A stretch of DNA of 22,686 nucleotides from a virus, in the IMG/VR virus record IMGVR_UViG_3300026097_000114, positions 1-22,686 of that record. One strand, written 5' to 3'. Positions 13,252 through 21,113 of this stretch are shown one piece after another. The position numbers were made by a program, and so were the translations under genes. The notes under the pieces were generated by a model. The model saw only the letters and a list, made by a program, of their open reading frames with translations, was not told where the DNA came from and ran no database searches. Every line of letters begins with the position of its first letter. Within the stretch, counting starts at the first letter, position 1.

Positions 13252-16200
13252 GTTTAAGTTTAGTAGACTTAGATATAGATGGCGAGGCGAATGGTCTACA
13301 TCTACAGACTATATTTTAGACGATGTAGTCTACTATCGAGGAAAAAGTTGGGTATGTGTTAGACAACATACAGCATCCGACTTTGCAGCCGATGTAAACT
13401 TTAGAAATCCAGGTGACACAAATACTTCTCCTGCATGGTTATTGATGACAGAAGGTTATGAGTGGAGAGGTGAATGGGAATCTGGAGTACTGTATGAACC
13501 AGGAAACATTGCATTATTCGGTGGCGTAATTTACCTATGCATCGAATCTCATACTTCATCTAGTTTCAACACTGAAAGTTTTTATTGGACAGTATATGCT
13601 TCTGCAAATAAGTGGAGTGAAAACTGGACTCCAACCACAACATACGGTGTCGGAGAAGTTGTAAAATATTTTGGTACGGTATACAAATGTAGAGTAGGAC
13701 ATGATTCTCAAGCTTTATTCGAAGATGACATCAACAAGTGGACTGTGTTATTTTCTGGTGTTGAATACAGAGGAGATTGGATTGCGTCTAGAAGATTTGC
13801 AGTAAACGATATTGTAAAAAATGGCGGTACAATTTTTAGATGCGTAGAGGCCCACACTTCAACTACATTGTTTGATAGCACAAAATTCGAAGTAGAATTT
13901 TTTGGTAACGAATTCGGCGGGGTATGGAATGCAACCACGGCTTATGCACAAGGATCTGTTGTAAGACACGGTGGATTTTTATATTATGCCAAAACAAACA
14001 ATTTAAACAGCAATCCAGGCGACGAAGCACTGGCTGGACCTAGTCCAGACTGGGCATTGTTGTCAAAAGGCACAAATCTTAGAGGTGATTGGTCAGCTGA
14101 ATTAACCTATAAAACAGGTGATGTCGTTCGCAGAGGCGGAACCCTCTATATTGCAATAAACGACTCTTCCAGTGACGGTTCTACGCTGGATTATCTAGAC
14201 TCTAGCAACTGGGAAGTTGTAATTCCAGGAGACAAATTTAGAAGTTATTGGACAGAAAATACTTCTTACGAATTAGGCGATGTAGTCCTGTTTGATGGAA
14301 CCTCTTACAGAGCAAACTTTGCACATATTTCTTCGGCAGACAACTTTCCAGGTGATAATGGTAATGCATTGTTTTATTGGGACATAATTTTACAATCTCC
14401 GGATGAAACAGGCTTGACTGACCAAGCCGACTTGTTATCCTTCGGTACGACACGATCAATAAAAGGAGACGGAAGTACATTAGGGCCGAAAGGTGTAAAT
14501 ATCGGCAATGAGGATGAGTTGCTTCGTGTCTCTTCGACAAATGAACTTGATTATAGAAAGTGGAGAAACACAAATAGATTTTTCTATGTCGCAAAAGAAG
14601 GTGTAGACGACGATCGAGATCCTGATCAAGGTATAAATCCATTTAAACCTTTTAGAACAATTGCTTTTGCTGCGAAGAAAGCAAATGACGGATTTGAAGG
14701 AACAACAAAAATCAGTGTAGGGCCTGGAGAATTTAAAGAAGTCTTACCAATTTCAATACCATACAATACGGTTATGCAAGGCAATGAATTAAGATCAACT
14801 ACGGTTCTTCCAAACGATCCTACCACAGAGAATGTAAATGCTACATTAGTTAGACAAACTTCTGTTTTAAACCGAATAATCGGTTTAATACCCCAGTTAA
14901 TGATCACAAGAAATGTAGTAAAAACACCAGCAAATATTCTTGATCCTGTGTACCTTTTCGATGAAGTAGCCGGAATAGATGAGTTAGGTAATCCTATAAC
15001 AGTCCAATCTGCTGTGGTAAGCGATCAAGATACGGTTGATGTTATTCAAGATTTATTCTCTCAGGTTACTCAATATTTAAATTTCTTTGTTCTAGGAGTA
15101 GGTGCAAGTGCTCCTGCCATTTCAGGTTCTAATACTCGAATCTCAACAGAAGCAGTAACAAATGCTGTAAGAATTCTAGAAGCAAACAAAGAGTTTTTTG
15201 CACAAGAAGCATTTGCATTTTTGACAGCTGAATTTCCTACATACAATTTTGTAGAACAACGTGTAAGAGAGAATATTCTTAAATTTGTAAATGCTTTTGA
15301 ACATGACATTCAATATCCTGGAAATTATGAAACCTTGCTTGCTGCAAGATTTAGAAGAAATCAAATTTTAGGATCAAAAACTGAAGACATGTTCTATTGC
15401 CGTGATGCAACAGGCGTAAGAGATTGCACCTTAGGCGGACTAGAAGGTACACTGAACCCTTCAGGCGTATTTGAATTATTCCAAAGACCCACCGGTGGCG
15501 CATATTGTTCGTTAGATCCAGGTTGGGGTCCTGATCACGAAGACTGCTGGATTATGACTCGTTCACCGTATATTCAAGGTGTTACAACAACAGGATATGC
15601 AGCTATTGGTCAAAAAATTGACGGTGCTCTCCATAATGGAGGTAACAAGTCAATGGTATCGAACGATTTTACTCAAGTTATTTCCGATGGTATAGGCGCA
15701 TGGGTAGATAATAACGGCAGAGCAGAACTTGTATCTGTGTTTACATATTATGCTCAGGTAGGATATCTTGCAACTAACGGCGGTATAATTCGGTCTGCGA
15801 ACGGAAACTGCTCTTACGGAAATTACGGAGCATATGCCACTGGATTTGACGAATCTGAAGTTTATGAAACTGCTATAATTGACAATCAAAGCGAAAATCA
15901 AGCTCTAATAGATAAAGCATTTGCCGGTGAAGTAAACGATGAAATATTGGCATTAGAATATCTAAATGCAGGAATAAACTATTCTCAGGCAAATGCTACA
16001 TTTTTAGGCGCAGGTATTAACGCAGACGTTGAATTTGATGATTTTAGAAACAATGCTATTTTTAGAGCATTTATTTCCAATCCACTAGATTCTGGTGTTC
16101 CAGGCGGCGGCGGCTATGCTCAAATAGGTAATAACGCCCAAACTGGTGATGAATTTTCTATTACACTTGCATCTAGTTATGAAGGATTAGAAGAAGAAAT

Positions 16201-18838
16201 ATTAGGTTTACGGGTTATAATTACGTCTGGTACAGGAACAGGGCAATACGGTTATGTAAATGCCTACAATGATATCACTAAAGTTGTAACGGTTTACAGA
16301 GAAAGTGATAATCAGCCAGGATGGGATCATGTTGTATCAGGTACACCGCCTATAAGACTCATGGATACCAGTACAACTTATCGCTTAGAACCCAGACCTG
16401 TAATAGACGATCCAGGATTCTCAGCAGCTAACATTGAATTAGGTGCCCAAACAGTTTGGGCTAATGGTGCATTTGGCGGAATAACTCAAGTTTACTCTAA
16501 CGTATCTGCTGGCTTAGGTACAGGAGATGTAGAAGAACAAGACGGATTAACTCCAACTCCAGCAACATTTGATGTAGTGCGTAGAGGTGAGGATTATACC
16601 GTTACTCTAGCTGACGGCGGCGCAGGTTATGCAGAAAGAGATGTTATTAGGATTCTTGGATCGGAGTTAGGCGGCGTAACTCCTGATAACGATATAACAA
16701 TCACAGTGATTTCTGTAAGTGATGATTCTACTAACAGCATTTTAGGTTTTAGACCATCGGGTGTTGCACCAACTGGTAGATTTGTGATTACTGCCGCTAC
16801 AGGTAACACCGTTACTTATTCAGATAACGGGGATGATTGGGAAACATCTGCTTTACCAAGTAACGGAAATTGGATTTGTATAGCAAACGGAAATAATCGT
16901 TTTGTTGCAATAGAAGGCGAAGACGGCGCATTTAATCCTTCAAATCAGGCTGCATACTCGTTAGACGGTATATCTTGGACAGCAGTAACTATGCCTTCAA
17001 GCCAAAAATGGTCGGATTTAACATTTGGAGATGGTTTGTTTGTTGCTGTATCTAAAACAGCAAATGCAGGAGCTTTCAGCACAGATGGAATAACTTGGAC
17101 TACAACTACACTACCTACAGCCCCTGATTCTACTCTCAATGAATGGATAGGTGTAACATATGGCGCCGGGCATTACGTAGCAGTTTCTAATAGTAATAAT
17201 ATTTCAGCTAAAGGCACTTACAATCCAGGTACGAATAATATTTCTTGGGAATTGCATATTATGGATGTTATTGATGACTCCAGCCAAAAAGATTGGGTAA
17301 ATGTCGAATGGGGCAACAACAGATATGTAGCAATTTCCTCACAAGGCGATGTAGCATATAGTTTCGATGGCGATTTTTGGTATCCTGCATCAATGCCATC
17401 ACCTGACGGATCTTCTCAGATGACGTGGACCGATGTGCTCTACGCAGATGGAATTTTCTTTGCGGTGTGTAACACTGGAGGAAGGACAATCGGCGGCGAT
17501 GCAACTACAGGTCCGACTACTTATTGTGCAACTTCACCAGACGGTATTGTTTGGACAAATAGATTTATGCAATCTGAAGCAAATTGGAGTGCGGTAATTT
17601 ATGGAGCTCCTGACACTACCCTAGGCGATTCTGCTATACAAAGTAAGAATCCTATGTTTATTGTAATCAACGAAGATTTATCAAATGTAGCACAAAAAGT
17701 ATTCACTGGTGCAAAAGCAATAGTAAGACCAGAAATGATTAGTGGTCGAATCATTCAAATTAATTTATTGGATCCAGGAAGTGGGTATAGAACTGCTCCT
17801 AACTTTACATTTATTGATCCAAATAATACTGGAGATGTATTTGTTACACCTCGCATCGGCGACGGGGTGCTTGCACAACCGAGTTGGAAAAATAGAGGGT
17901 TAGGATATAGAACTTCATCTACAACTGTAAATATTTCTGGTAATGGTGTAGCTGATATTATTCCAATAAACGAAAATTTAGTTTTAGATAAGTTATCTAA
18001 ATACCCTGGACCAGGCACTCAATTATTAATAGACGGATTATCAGATGTTTATACGGTTATATTAGTGACTGAATTAGGGCAAAACGAGGATGGTACGTTT
18101 AAATCTGCCATAACAGTAGATCCTACATTTAGCACAGAAGTTAATCCGGAGCATTTAGCACAAGTTAGAATAAGAGAAAGATATTCACAATGTCGTATTT
18201 CAGGACACGACTTCTTAGATATCGGAACCGGAAACTTTGTAGAAACTAATTATCCAGAAATTTACTCAAGTGGTGCGTTTTTCCGTTTTTCTCCAGAAGA
18301 CGAAGTTACCGAAACAGATGGCGGAAGAGTATTTTATGCATCTACTGACCAAGACGGTAACTTCAGGGCAGGTGAATTGTTTGCTGTAGAACAGGCAACT
18401 GGTATTGTAACAATTAGTGCCCAGTTCTTTGATTTAGATGGTCTAAGCGAATTACGATTAGGCGGAATTAGAGTAGGCGGTTCAGGAGTTGTAATTAGAG
18501 AATTTTCAACAGATCCCCTATTCACAGAAGATTCAAATAATGTTGTACCTACGCAAAGAGCAATTGCAGCATTTTTGCAAAATCAATTGAGCGTAGGTGG
18601 TTCAGAGTTAACACTAAGCAATTTTGTTGCTGGTACAACCAGCATAGGCCCAGATTCAATCGGATCTAGTGTGGGAATTTATACAAGATTCCCAGAAAGA
18701 TTAAACTTCCAGGCTAATCCAGAAGAATTAGATGCAGAAGGAAATATTATTACAGGACAAGGTGAAGTTAATGGAACAATTCTTGCAAACAAACTATTTT
18801 ATGCATCGTTTGCAGACGATCCTAACCGCCAAACCTGA
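13244..18838 (+). CDS. Giant 1864-aa adhesin-like virion protein
   Basis: Order of parts: residues 11-385, seven Trp/Gly repeats (YRWRGEWSTSTDYILDDVVY type) resembling CBM5/12 chitin-binding modules; 444-520, FFYVAKEGVDDD...NPFKPFRTIAFAAK and KEVLPISIPYNTVMQGNELR, the start of a right-handed beta-helix-like region; 644-703, a divergent copy of a helical domain shared with the next two genes; 716-930, a block strongly conserved in marine T4-like phages as I remember it (RDATGVRDCTLGGLEG, DPGWGPDHEDCWIMTRSPYI, GALHNGGNKSMVSNDFTQVI); 1126-1145, 1509-1530 and 1553-1570, G.GY mini-repeats; 1178-1455, five Asp-box-like S.DG..W repeats, a probable propeller; then a C-terminal beta-rich domain with VPTQRAIAAFLQNQL. 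The start has AGGAGG 5 bases upstream. It is probably a receptor- or glycan-binding tail or surface fibre; no catalytic site is evident. Confidence 0.88.
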   Translation: MAEFKFSRLRYRWRGEWSTSTDYILDDVVYYRGKSWVCVRQHTASDFAADVNFRNPGDTNTSPAWLLMTEGYEWRGEWESGVLYEPGNIALFGGVIYLCIESHTSSSFNTESFYWTVYASANKWSENWTPTTTYGVGEVVKYFGTVYKCRVGHDSQALFEDDINKWTVLFSGVEYRGDWIASRRFAVNDIVKNGGTIFRCVEAHTSTTLFDSTKFEVEFFGNEFGGVWNATTAYAQGSVVRHGGFLYYAKTNNLNSNPGDEALAGPSPDWALLSKGTNLRGDWSAELTYKTGDVVRRGGTLYIAINDSSSDGSTLDYLDSSNWEVVIPGDKFRSYWTENTSYELGDVVLFDGTSYRANFAHISSADNFPGDNGNALFYWDIILQSPDETGLTDQADLLSFGTTRSIKGDGSTLGPKGVNIGNEDELLRVSSTNELDYRKWRNTNRFFYVAKEGVDDDRDPDQGINPFKPFRTIAFAAKKANDGFEGTTKISVGPGEFKEVLPISIPYNTVMQGNELRSTTVLPNDPTTENVNATLVRQTSVLNRIIGLIPQLMITRNVVKTPANILDPVYLFDEVAGIDELGNPITVQSAVVSDQDTVDVIQDLFSQVTQYLNFFVLGVGASAPAISGSNTRISTEAVTNAVRILEANKEFFAQEAFAFLTAEFPTYNFVEQRVRENILKFVNAFEHDIQYPGNYETLLAARFRRNQILGSKTEDMFYCRDATGVRDCTLGGLEGTLNPSGVFELFQRPTGGAYCSLDPGWGPDHEDCWIMTRSPYIQGVTTTGYAAIGQKIDGALHNGGNKSMVSNDFTQVISDGIGAWVDNNGRAELVSVFTYYAQVGYLATNGGIIRSANGNCSYGNYGAYATGFDESEVYETAIIDNQSENQALIDKAFAGEVNDEILALEYLNAGINYSQANATFLGAGINADVEFDDFRNNAIFRAFISNPLDSGVPGGGGYAQIGNNAQTGDEFSITLASSYEGLEEEILGLRVIITSGTGTGQYGYVNAYNDITKVVTVYRESDNQPGWDHVVSGTPPIRLMDTSTTYRLEPRPVIDDPGFSAANIELGAQTVWANGAFGGITQVYSNVSAGLGTGDVEEQDGLTPTPATFDVVRRGEDYTVTLADGGAGYAERDVIRILGSELGGVTPDNDITITVISVSDDSTNSILGFRPSGVAPTGRFVITAATGNTVTYSDNGDDWETSALPSNGNWICIANGNNRFVAIEGEDGAFNPSNQAAYSLDGISWTAVTMPSSQKWSDLTFGDGLFVAVSKTANAGAFSTDGITWTTTTLPTAPDSTLNEWIGVTYGAGHYVAVSNSNNISAKGTYNPGTNNISWELHIMDVIDDSSQKDWVNVEWGNNRYVAISSQGDVAYSFDGDFWYPASMPSPDGSSQMTWTDVLYADGIFFAVCNTGGRTIGGDATTGPTTYCATSPDGIVWTNRFMQSEANWSAVIYGAPDTTLGDSAIQSKNPMFIVINEDLSNVAQKVFTGAKAIVRPEMISGRIIQINLLDPGSGYRTAPNFTFIDPNNTGDVFVTPRIGDGVLAQPSWKNRGLGYRTSSTTVNISGNGVADIIPINENLVLDKLSKYPGPGTQLLIDGLSDVYTVILVTELGQNEDGTFKSAITVDPTFSTEVNPEHLAQVRIRERYSQCRISGHDFLDIGTGNFVETNYPEIYSSGAFFRFSPEDEVTETDGGRVFYASTDQDGNFRAGELFAVEQATGIVTISAQFFDLDGLSELRLGGIRVGGSGVVIREFSTDPLFTEDSNNVVPTQRAIAAFLQNQLSVGGSELTLSNFVAGTTSIGPDSIGSSVGIYTRFPERLNFQANPEELDAEGNIITGQGEVNGTILANKLFYASFADDPNRQT
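13274..14400 (+). repeat. Seven Trp/Gly carbohydrate-binding-like protein repeats
   Basis: The units begin YRWRGEW, YEWRGEW, NKWSENW, VEYRGDW, NEFGGVW, TNLRGDW and DKFRSYW. Each is about 53 residues with the pattern W....Y..(G/D)D(V/I)V.(Y/F).G..Y.(C/A)...H.S.......W. The spaced Trp/Tyr residues and the GDVV.Y.G..Y core recall ChtBD3/CBM5-12. Confidence 0.8.
15173..15349 (+). repeat. Helical domain, copy 1 (divergent)
   Basis: ILEANKEFFAQEAFAFLTAE followed by FEHDIQYPGNYETLLAA aligns with copies in the next two genes, but the C..D.GY..DA core is degenerate here. Confidence 0.6.
16775..17600 (+). repeat. Asp-box-like repeat region in the giant protein
   Basis: YSDNGDDW, YSLDGISW, FSTDGITW, YSFDGDFW and TSPDGIVW, each followed by a W(T/S).(V/L).(Y/F/W)G...(F/Y)VA(V/I)-type strand. 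This is the pattern of BNR/Asp-box beta-propellers, with one residue fewer than the canonical S-x-D-x-G-x-x-W. Confidence 0.75.
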
Positions 18839-18843
18839 TATCG

Positions 18844-18852
18844 GATAAATAT
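18844..18852 (+). promoter_or_regulatory. Late-promoter-like GATAAATAT before the second giant gene
   Basis: ATAAATA (18845-18851) lies in the 34-base gap after the 1864-residue gene, with CGGAG (18860-18864) and ATG 18873 downstream. A start point at about 18858 would leave a leader of roughly 15 bases containing the ribosome site. It lacks the TACTAYTGTC extension and the hairpins of the two leader modules. Confidence 0.5.
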
Positions 18853-18872
18853 GTTAATACGGAGTTTTTTGA

Positions 18873-21110
18873 ATGGCAGAGTTTAGATTAGGTAGAATTA
18901 GATTTGTATGGAAAGGTACCTGGATTGGCGGTACTGAGTATTTCGTTGACGATGTTATACGATACGGTGGAAAATCTTACATATGTGTGGAAGGACATAC
19001 AGCTGATGACGACTTTTACACCGATCTTAATATAGTTCCTACAAAATGGAATTTAATTGCAGACGGTTCAGAGTGGAAAGATGCGTGGGCCGCTGACGAG
19101 TTTTATAAAGTAGGCGATATTGTTAGATACGGCGGCTTGCTTTATATTTGCAACCAAGCACACACATCAAACTCCGATTCAACATTATCATTGGAAGCTG
19201 ATCAAGGTAAGTGGGATGTTTATGCTGAAGGATTTGATTGGAAAGGTGATTGGACATCTTCCCCTGCTGATTTAATTTACAAGAAAAATGACCTTGTTAA
19301 ATACGGCGGCAAGACGTTTGTATGTGCCGTATCGCATTCTCCTCAAGCTACTCTTGAAGCGGACCTAGGCAAATGGGATGAATTTAATGCCGGTATTAGA
19401 TATATAGGTGTTTGGGACGATTTATCAGTAGGAACACGGATATTAGTAAACGATGTAATTAGATTCGGTTCTGGACTGTTTATTGCAACTGCTTATCACG
19501 AAAAATCTGCTACATTTGAATCAGATGCAAATAACTTTAGCCAGTTTGTAAAAGGTTTCGAGTTTGAAAGAGAATGGAATGCCGATGCAAGTTATCAGCC
19601 AGGCGATGTTGTAACTTACGGCGGATATCAATATATTTCTAAGACAACTCACAGCAGCCAAACTCCAACACAAAGTTCAGACAACTGGGATTTATTTAAC
19701 GAAGGCTTTAAATTTGAAAATGATTGGGAATTTGGTGAATCCTATAAAGTAGGGTCAGTGGTTCGGTTAGGCGGATACACATACGTTGCAACAGCTGATA
19801 CAATATCGGAAACAGCTCTAGTAACTGAAACAAGTTCTGCTGATAACAGTTTTACAATTGCAGATACTTCTAATTTAGTATCAGGAACTGCTGTTAGATT
19901 TACAAATCCAACAATCGGTAATGTATTTGAATCAGGCGATAGTTCAGAAAGTGCAACATATTATGTTAAAAGCATACTAAGTTCTACAAAGTTTACGATA
20001 AGCACAGAAGTCGACGGTGTTGTATACACACCAACAACAGATACAGGGTCAATGCCTGTAAGATTTGCATCATTACCGCCAGACGGAAACTTCTGGGAAC
20101 GACTAAACAGTGGTATTCGCTGGCAGGGAGAATGGCAGGATGATGTACAATATTTCTTAGGAGATGCGGTACGTTACAACTCTAATGCCTATATCTGTAT
20201 AAAGAATCATAGATCAAATGAAGATGCTGATTCAACAATTGGACCACAAGGTGGCGGGAATGCAAACAGTAGACCAGATTTAGATAATTCAGGCACATAT
20301 TGGGATATTATTGCAATAGGAAACGAGACATCGGTTTTAAGTGAAGTTGGTGATCTTGTTTATTTAGGCGGTTCTGGTCCTACTAGACTTCCTGTAGGCA
20401 CAGAAGGACAGATACTCACAGTTAGTAGCACAGCCGAGCCTGAATGGAGAACACTCGGTAGAGTAGATAACTTGTATTATGTTTCTACAGACGGTGTAGA
20501 TGGCCCAGCACCAGTAAATGGTTTAACACAGGATAAGCCATTTAGAACAATTAGATATGCCGCAGAGCAAGTAGAAAACGGTATTAAAGTTCCTAACGCA
20601 AGAAGATTAATTGAACTAAACAGAGAATTTATAAAAAGAGAAATTGTAGAATGGGTGAATTATCAAATAGCAAACGATATCGCTCCGTTTTCGAGTGCAT
20701 TTGATTACGACGACTCGATTTGCGAAAGAGATATGGGATATTTGATTGATGCAATTGTGTTTGATCTTACCCACGGCGGCAATTTAAAAACTGTAGCAGC
20801 CGCTCAATCATACTTTACTCCTGGAGGAGCAAGTTACATTGAAGGACAAACCGCAGAAACTGTTGCGGCAATTAACTACGGAGTTACGCTAATTGAAAAT
20901 GTATTAAATCAAGTAGCTCCAGAAGAAAATTATCAAGTGCTAAACGGCGACAATTCCACTGCAATAGTTGAACAATTTTTTGATCCTACTATTACAGCTG
21001 AAACTGATTATACAAATAATCCTTTCTCAGGAACAGGCTACGACGGCTCAGGCGCATCAACAACTTATCCAGGCGGAACAACGATACCTGGCGGAACGGG
21101 AGGTTATTAA
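18873..21110 (+). CDS. Adhesin-like virion protein, N-terminal part of a split giant protein
   Basis: A 745-residue protein that starts like the giant gene (MAEFRLGRIRFVWKGTWIGG against MAEFKFSRLRYRWRGEWSTS). It carries seven Trp/Gly CBM-like repeats (residues about 8-485). The sixth repeat is interrupted at about 312-386 by a beta domain (SADNSFTIADTSNLVSGTAV...YYVKSILSSTKFTI) that resembles segments in the next gene. Then follow LYYVSTDGVDG...KPFRTIRYAAEQVENGIKVP (531-575) and a helical domain with CERDMGYLIDAIVFDLTHGG (577-648). It ends in a low-complexity Gly/Thr/Ser tail and tandem TAA TAA. In the 1864-residue paralog the PFRTI block leads straight into KEVLPISIP; here the equivalent EVLPIIVP is in the next ORF, so this gene is likely one half of a split protein. 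Confidence 0.85.
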   Translation: MAEFRLGRIRFVWKGTWIGGTEYFVDDVIRYGGKSYICVEGHTADDDFYTDLNIVPTKWNLIADGSEWKDAWAADEFYKVGDIVRYGGLLYICNQAHTSNSDSTLSLEADQGKWDVYAEGFDWKGDWTSSPADLIYKKNDLVKYGGKTFVCAVSHSPQATLEADLGKWDEFNAGIRYIGVWDDLSVGTRILVNDVIRFGSGLFIATAYHEKSATFESDANNFSQFVKGFEFEREWNADASYQPGDVVTYGGYQYISKTTHSSQTPTQSSDNWDLFNEGFKFENDWEFGESYKVGSVVRLGGYTYVATADTISETALVTETSSADNSFTIADTSNLVSGTAVRFTNPTIGNVFESGDSSESATYYVKSILSSTKFTISTEVDGVVYTPTTDTGSMPVRFASLPPDGNFWERLNSGIRWQGEWQDDVQYFLGDAVRYNSNAYICIKNHRSNEDADSTIGPQGGGNANSRPDLDNSGTYWDIIAIGNETSVLSEVGDLVYLGGSGPTRLPVGTEGQILTVSSTAEPEWRTLGRVDNLYYVSTDGVDGPAPVNGLTQDKPFRTIRYAAEQVENGIKVPNARRLIELNREFIKREIVEWVNYQIANDIAPFSSAFDYDDSICERDMGYLIDAIVFDLTHGGNLKTVAAAQSYFTPGGASYIEGQTAETVAAINYGVTLIENVLNQVAPEENYQVLNGDNSTAIVEQFFDPTITAETDYTNNPFSGTGYDGSGASTTYPGGTTIPGGTGGY
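18897..20330 (+). repeat. Seven Trp/Gly carbohydrate-binding-like repeats, second array
   Basis: The units begin IRFVWKGTW, SEWKDAW, FDWKGDW, IRYIGVW, FEFEREW, FKFENDW and IRWQGEW, with GD(I/V)V.YGG..Y.C cores. The copy number equals that of the array at 13274. The sixth unit is longer because of an inserted beta domain. Confidence 0.8.
20602..20816 (+). repeat. Helical domain, copy 2
   Basis: RRLIELNREFIKREIVEWVN and CERDMGYLIDAIVFDLTHGG, then NLKTVAAAQSYF. This is the clearest match to copy 3 at 21624. Confidence 0.75.
21098..21103 (+). promoter_or_regulatory. Shine-Dalgarno site GGGAGG before the downstream half gene
   Basis: GGGAGG lies 10 bases before ATG 21114, inside the last codons of the upstream gene and just ahead of the tandem stops. 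It supports independent or re-initiated translation of the downstream gene. Confidence 0.6.
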
Positions 21111-21113
21111 TAA

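Noticed and set aside
14238-14907. Minus-strand open frames inside the 1864-residue gene
   Set aside because: No ribosome sites, promoters or recognisable motifs; the + strand protein is clearly real through this stretch.
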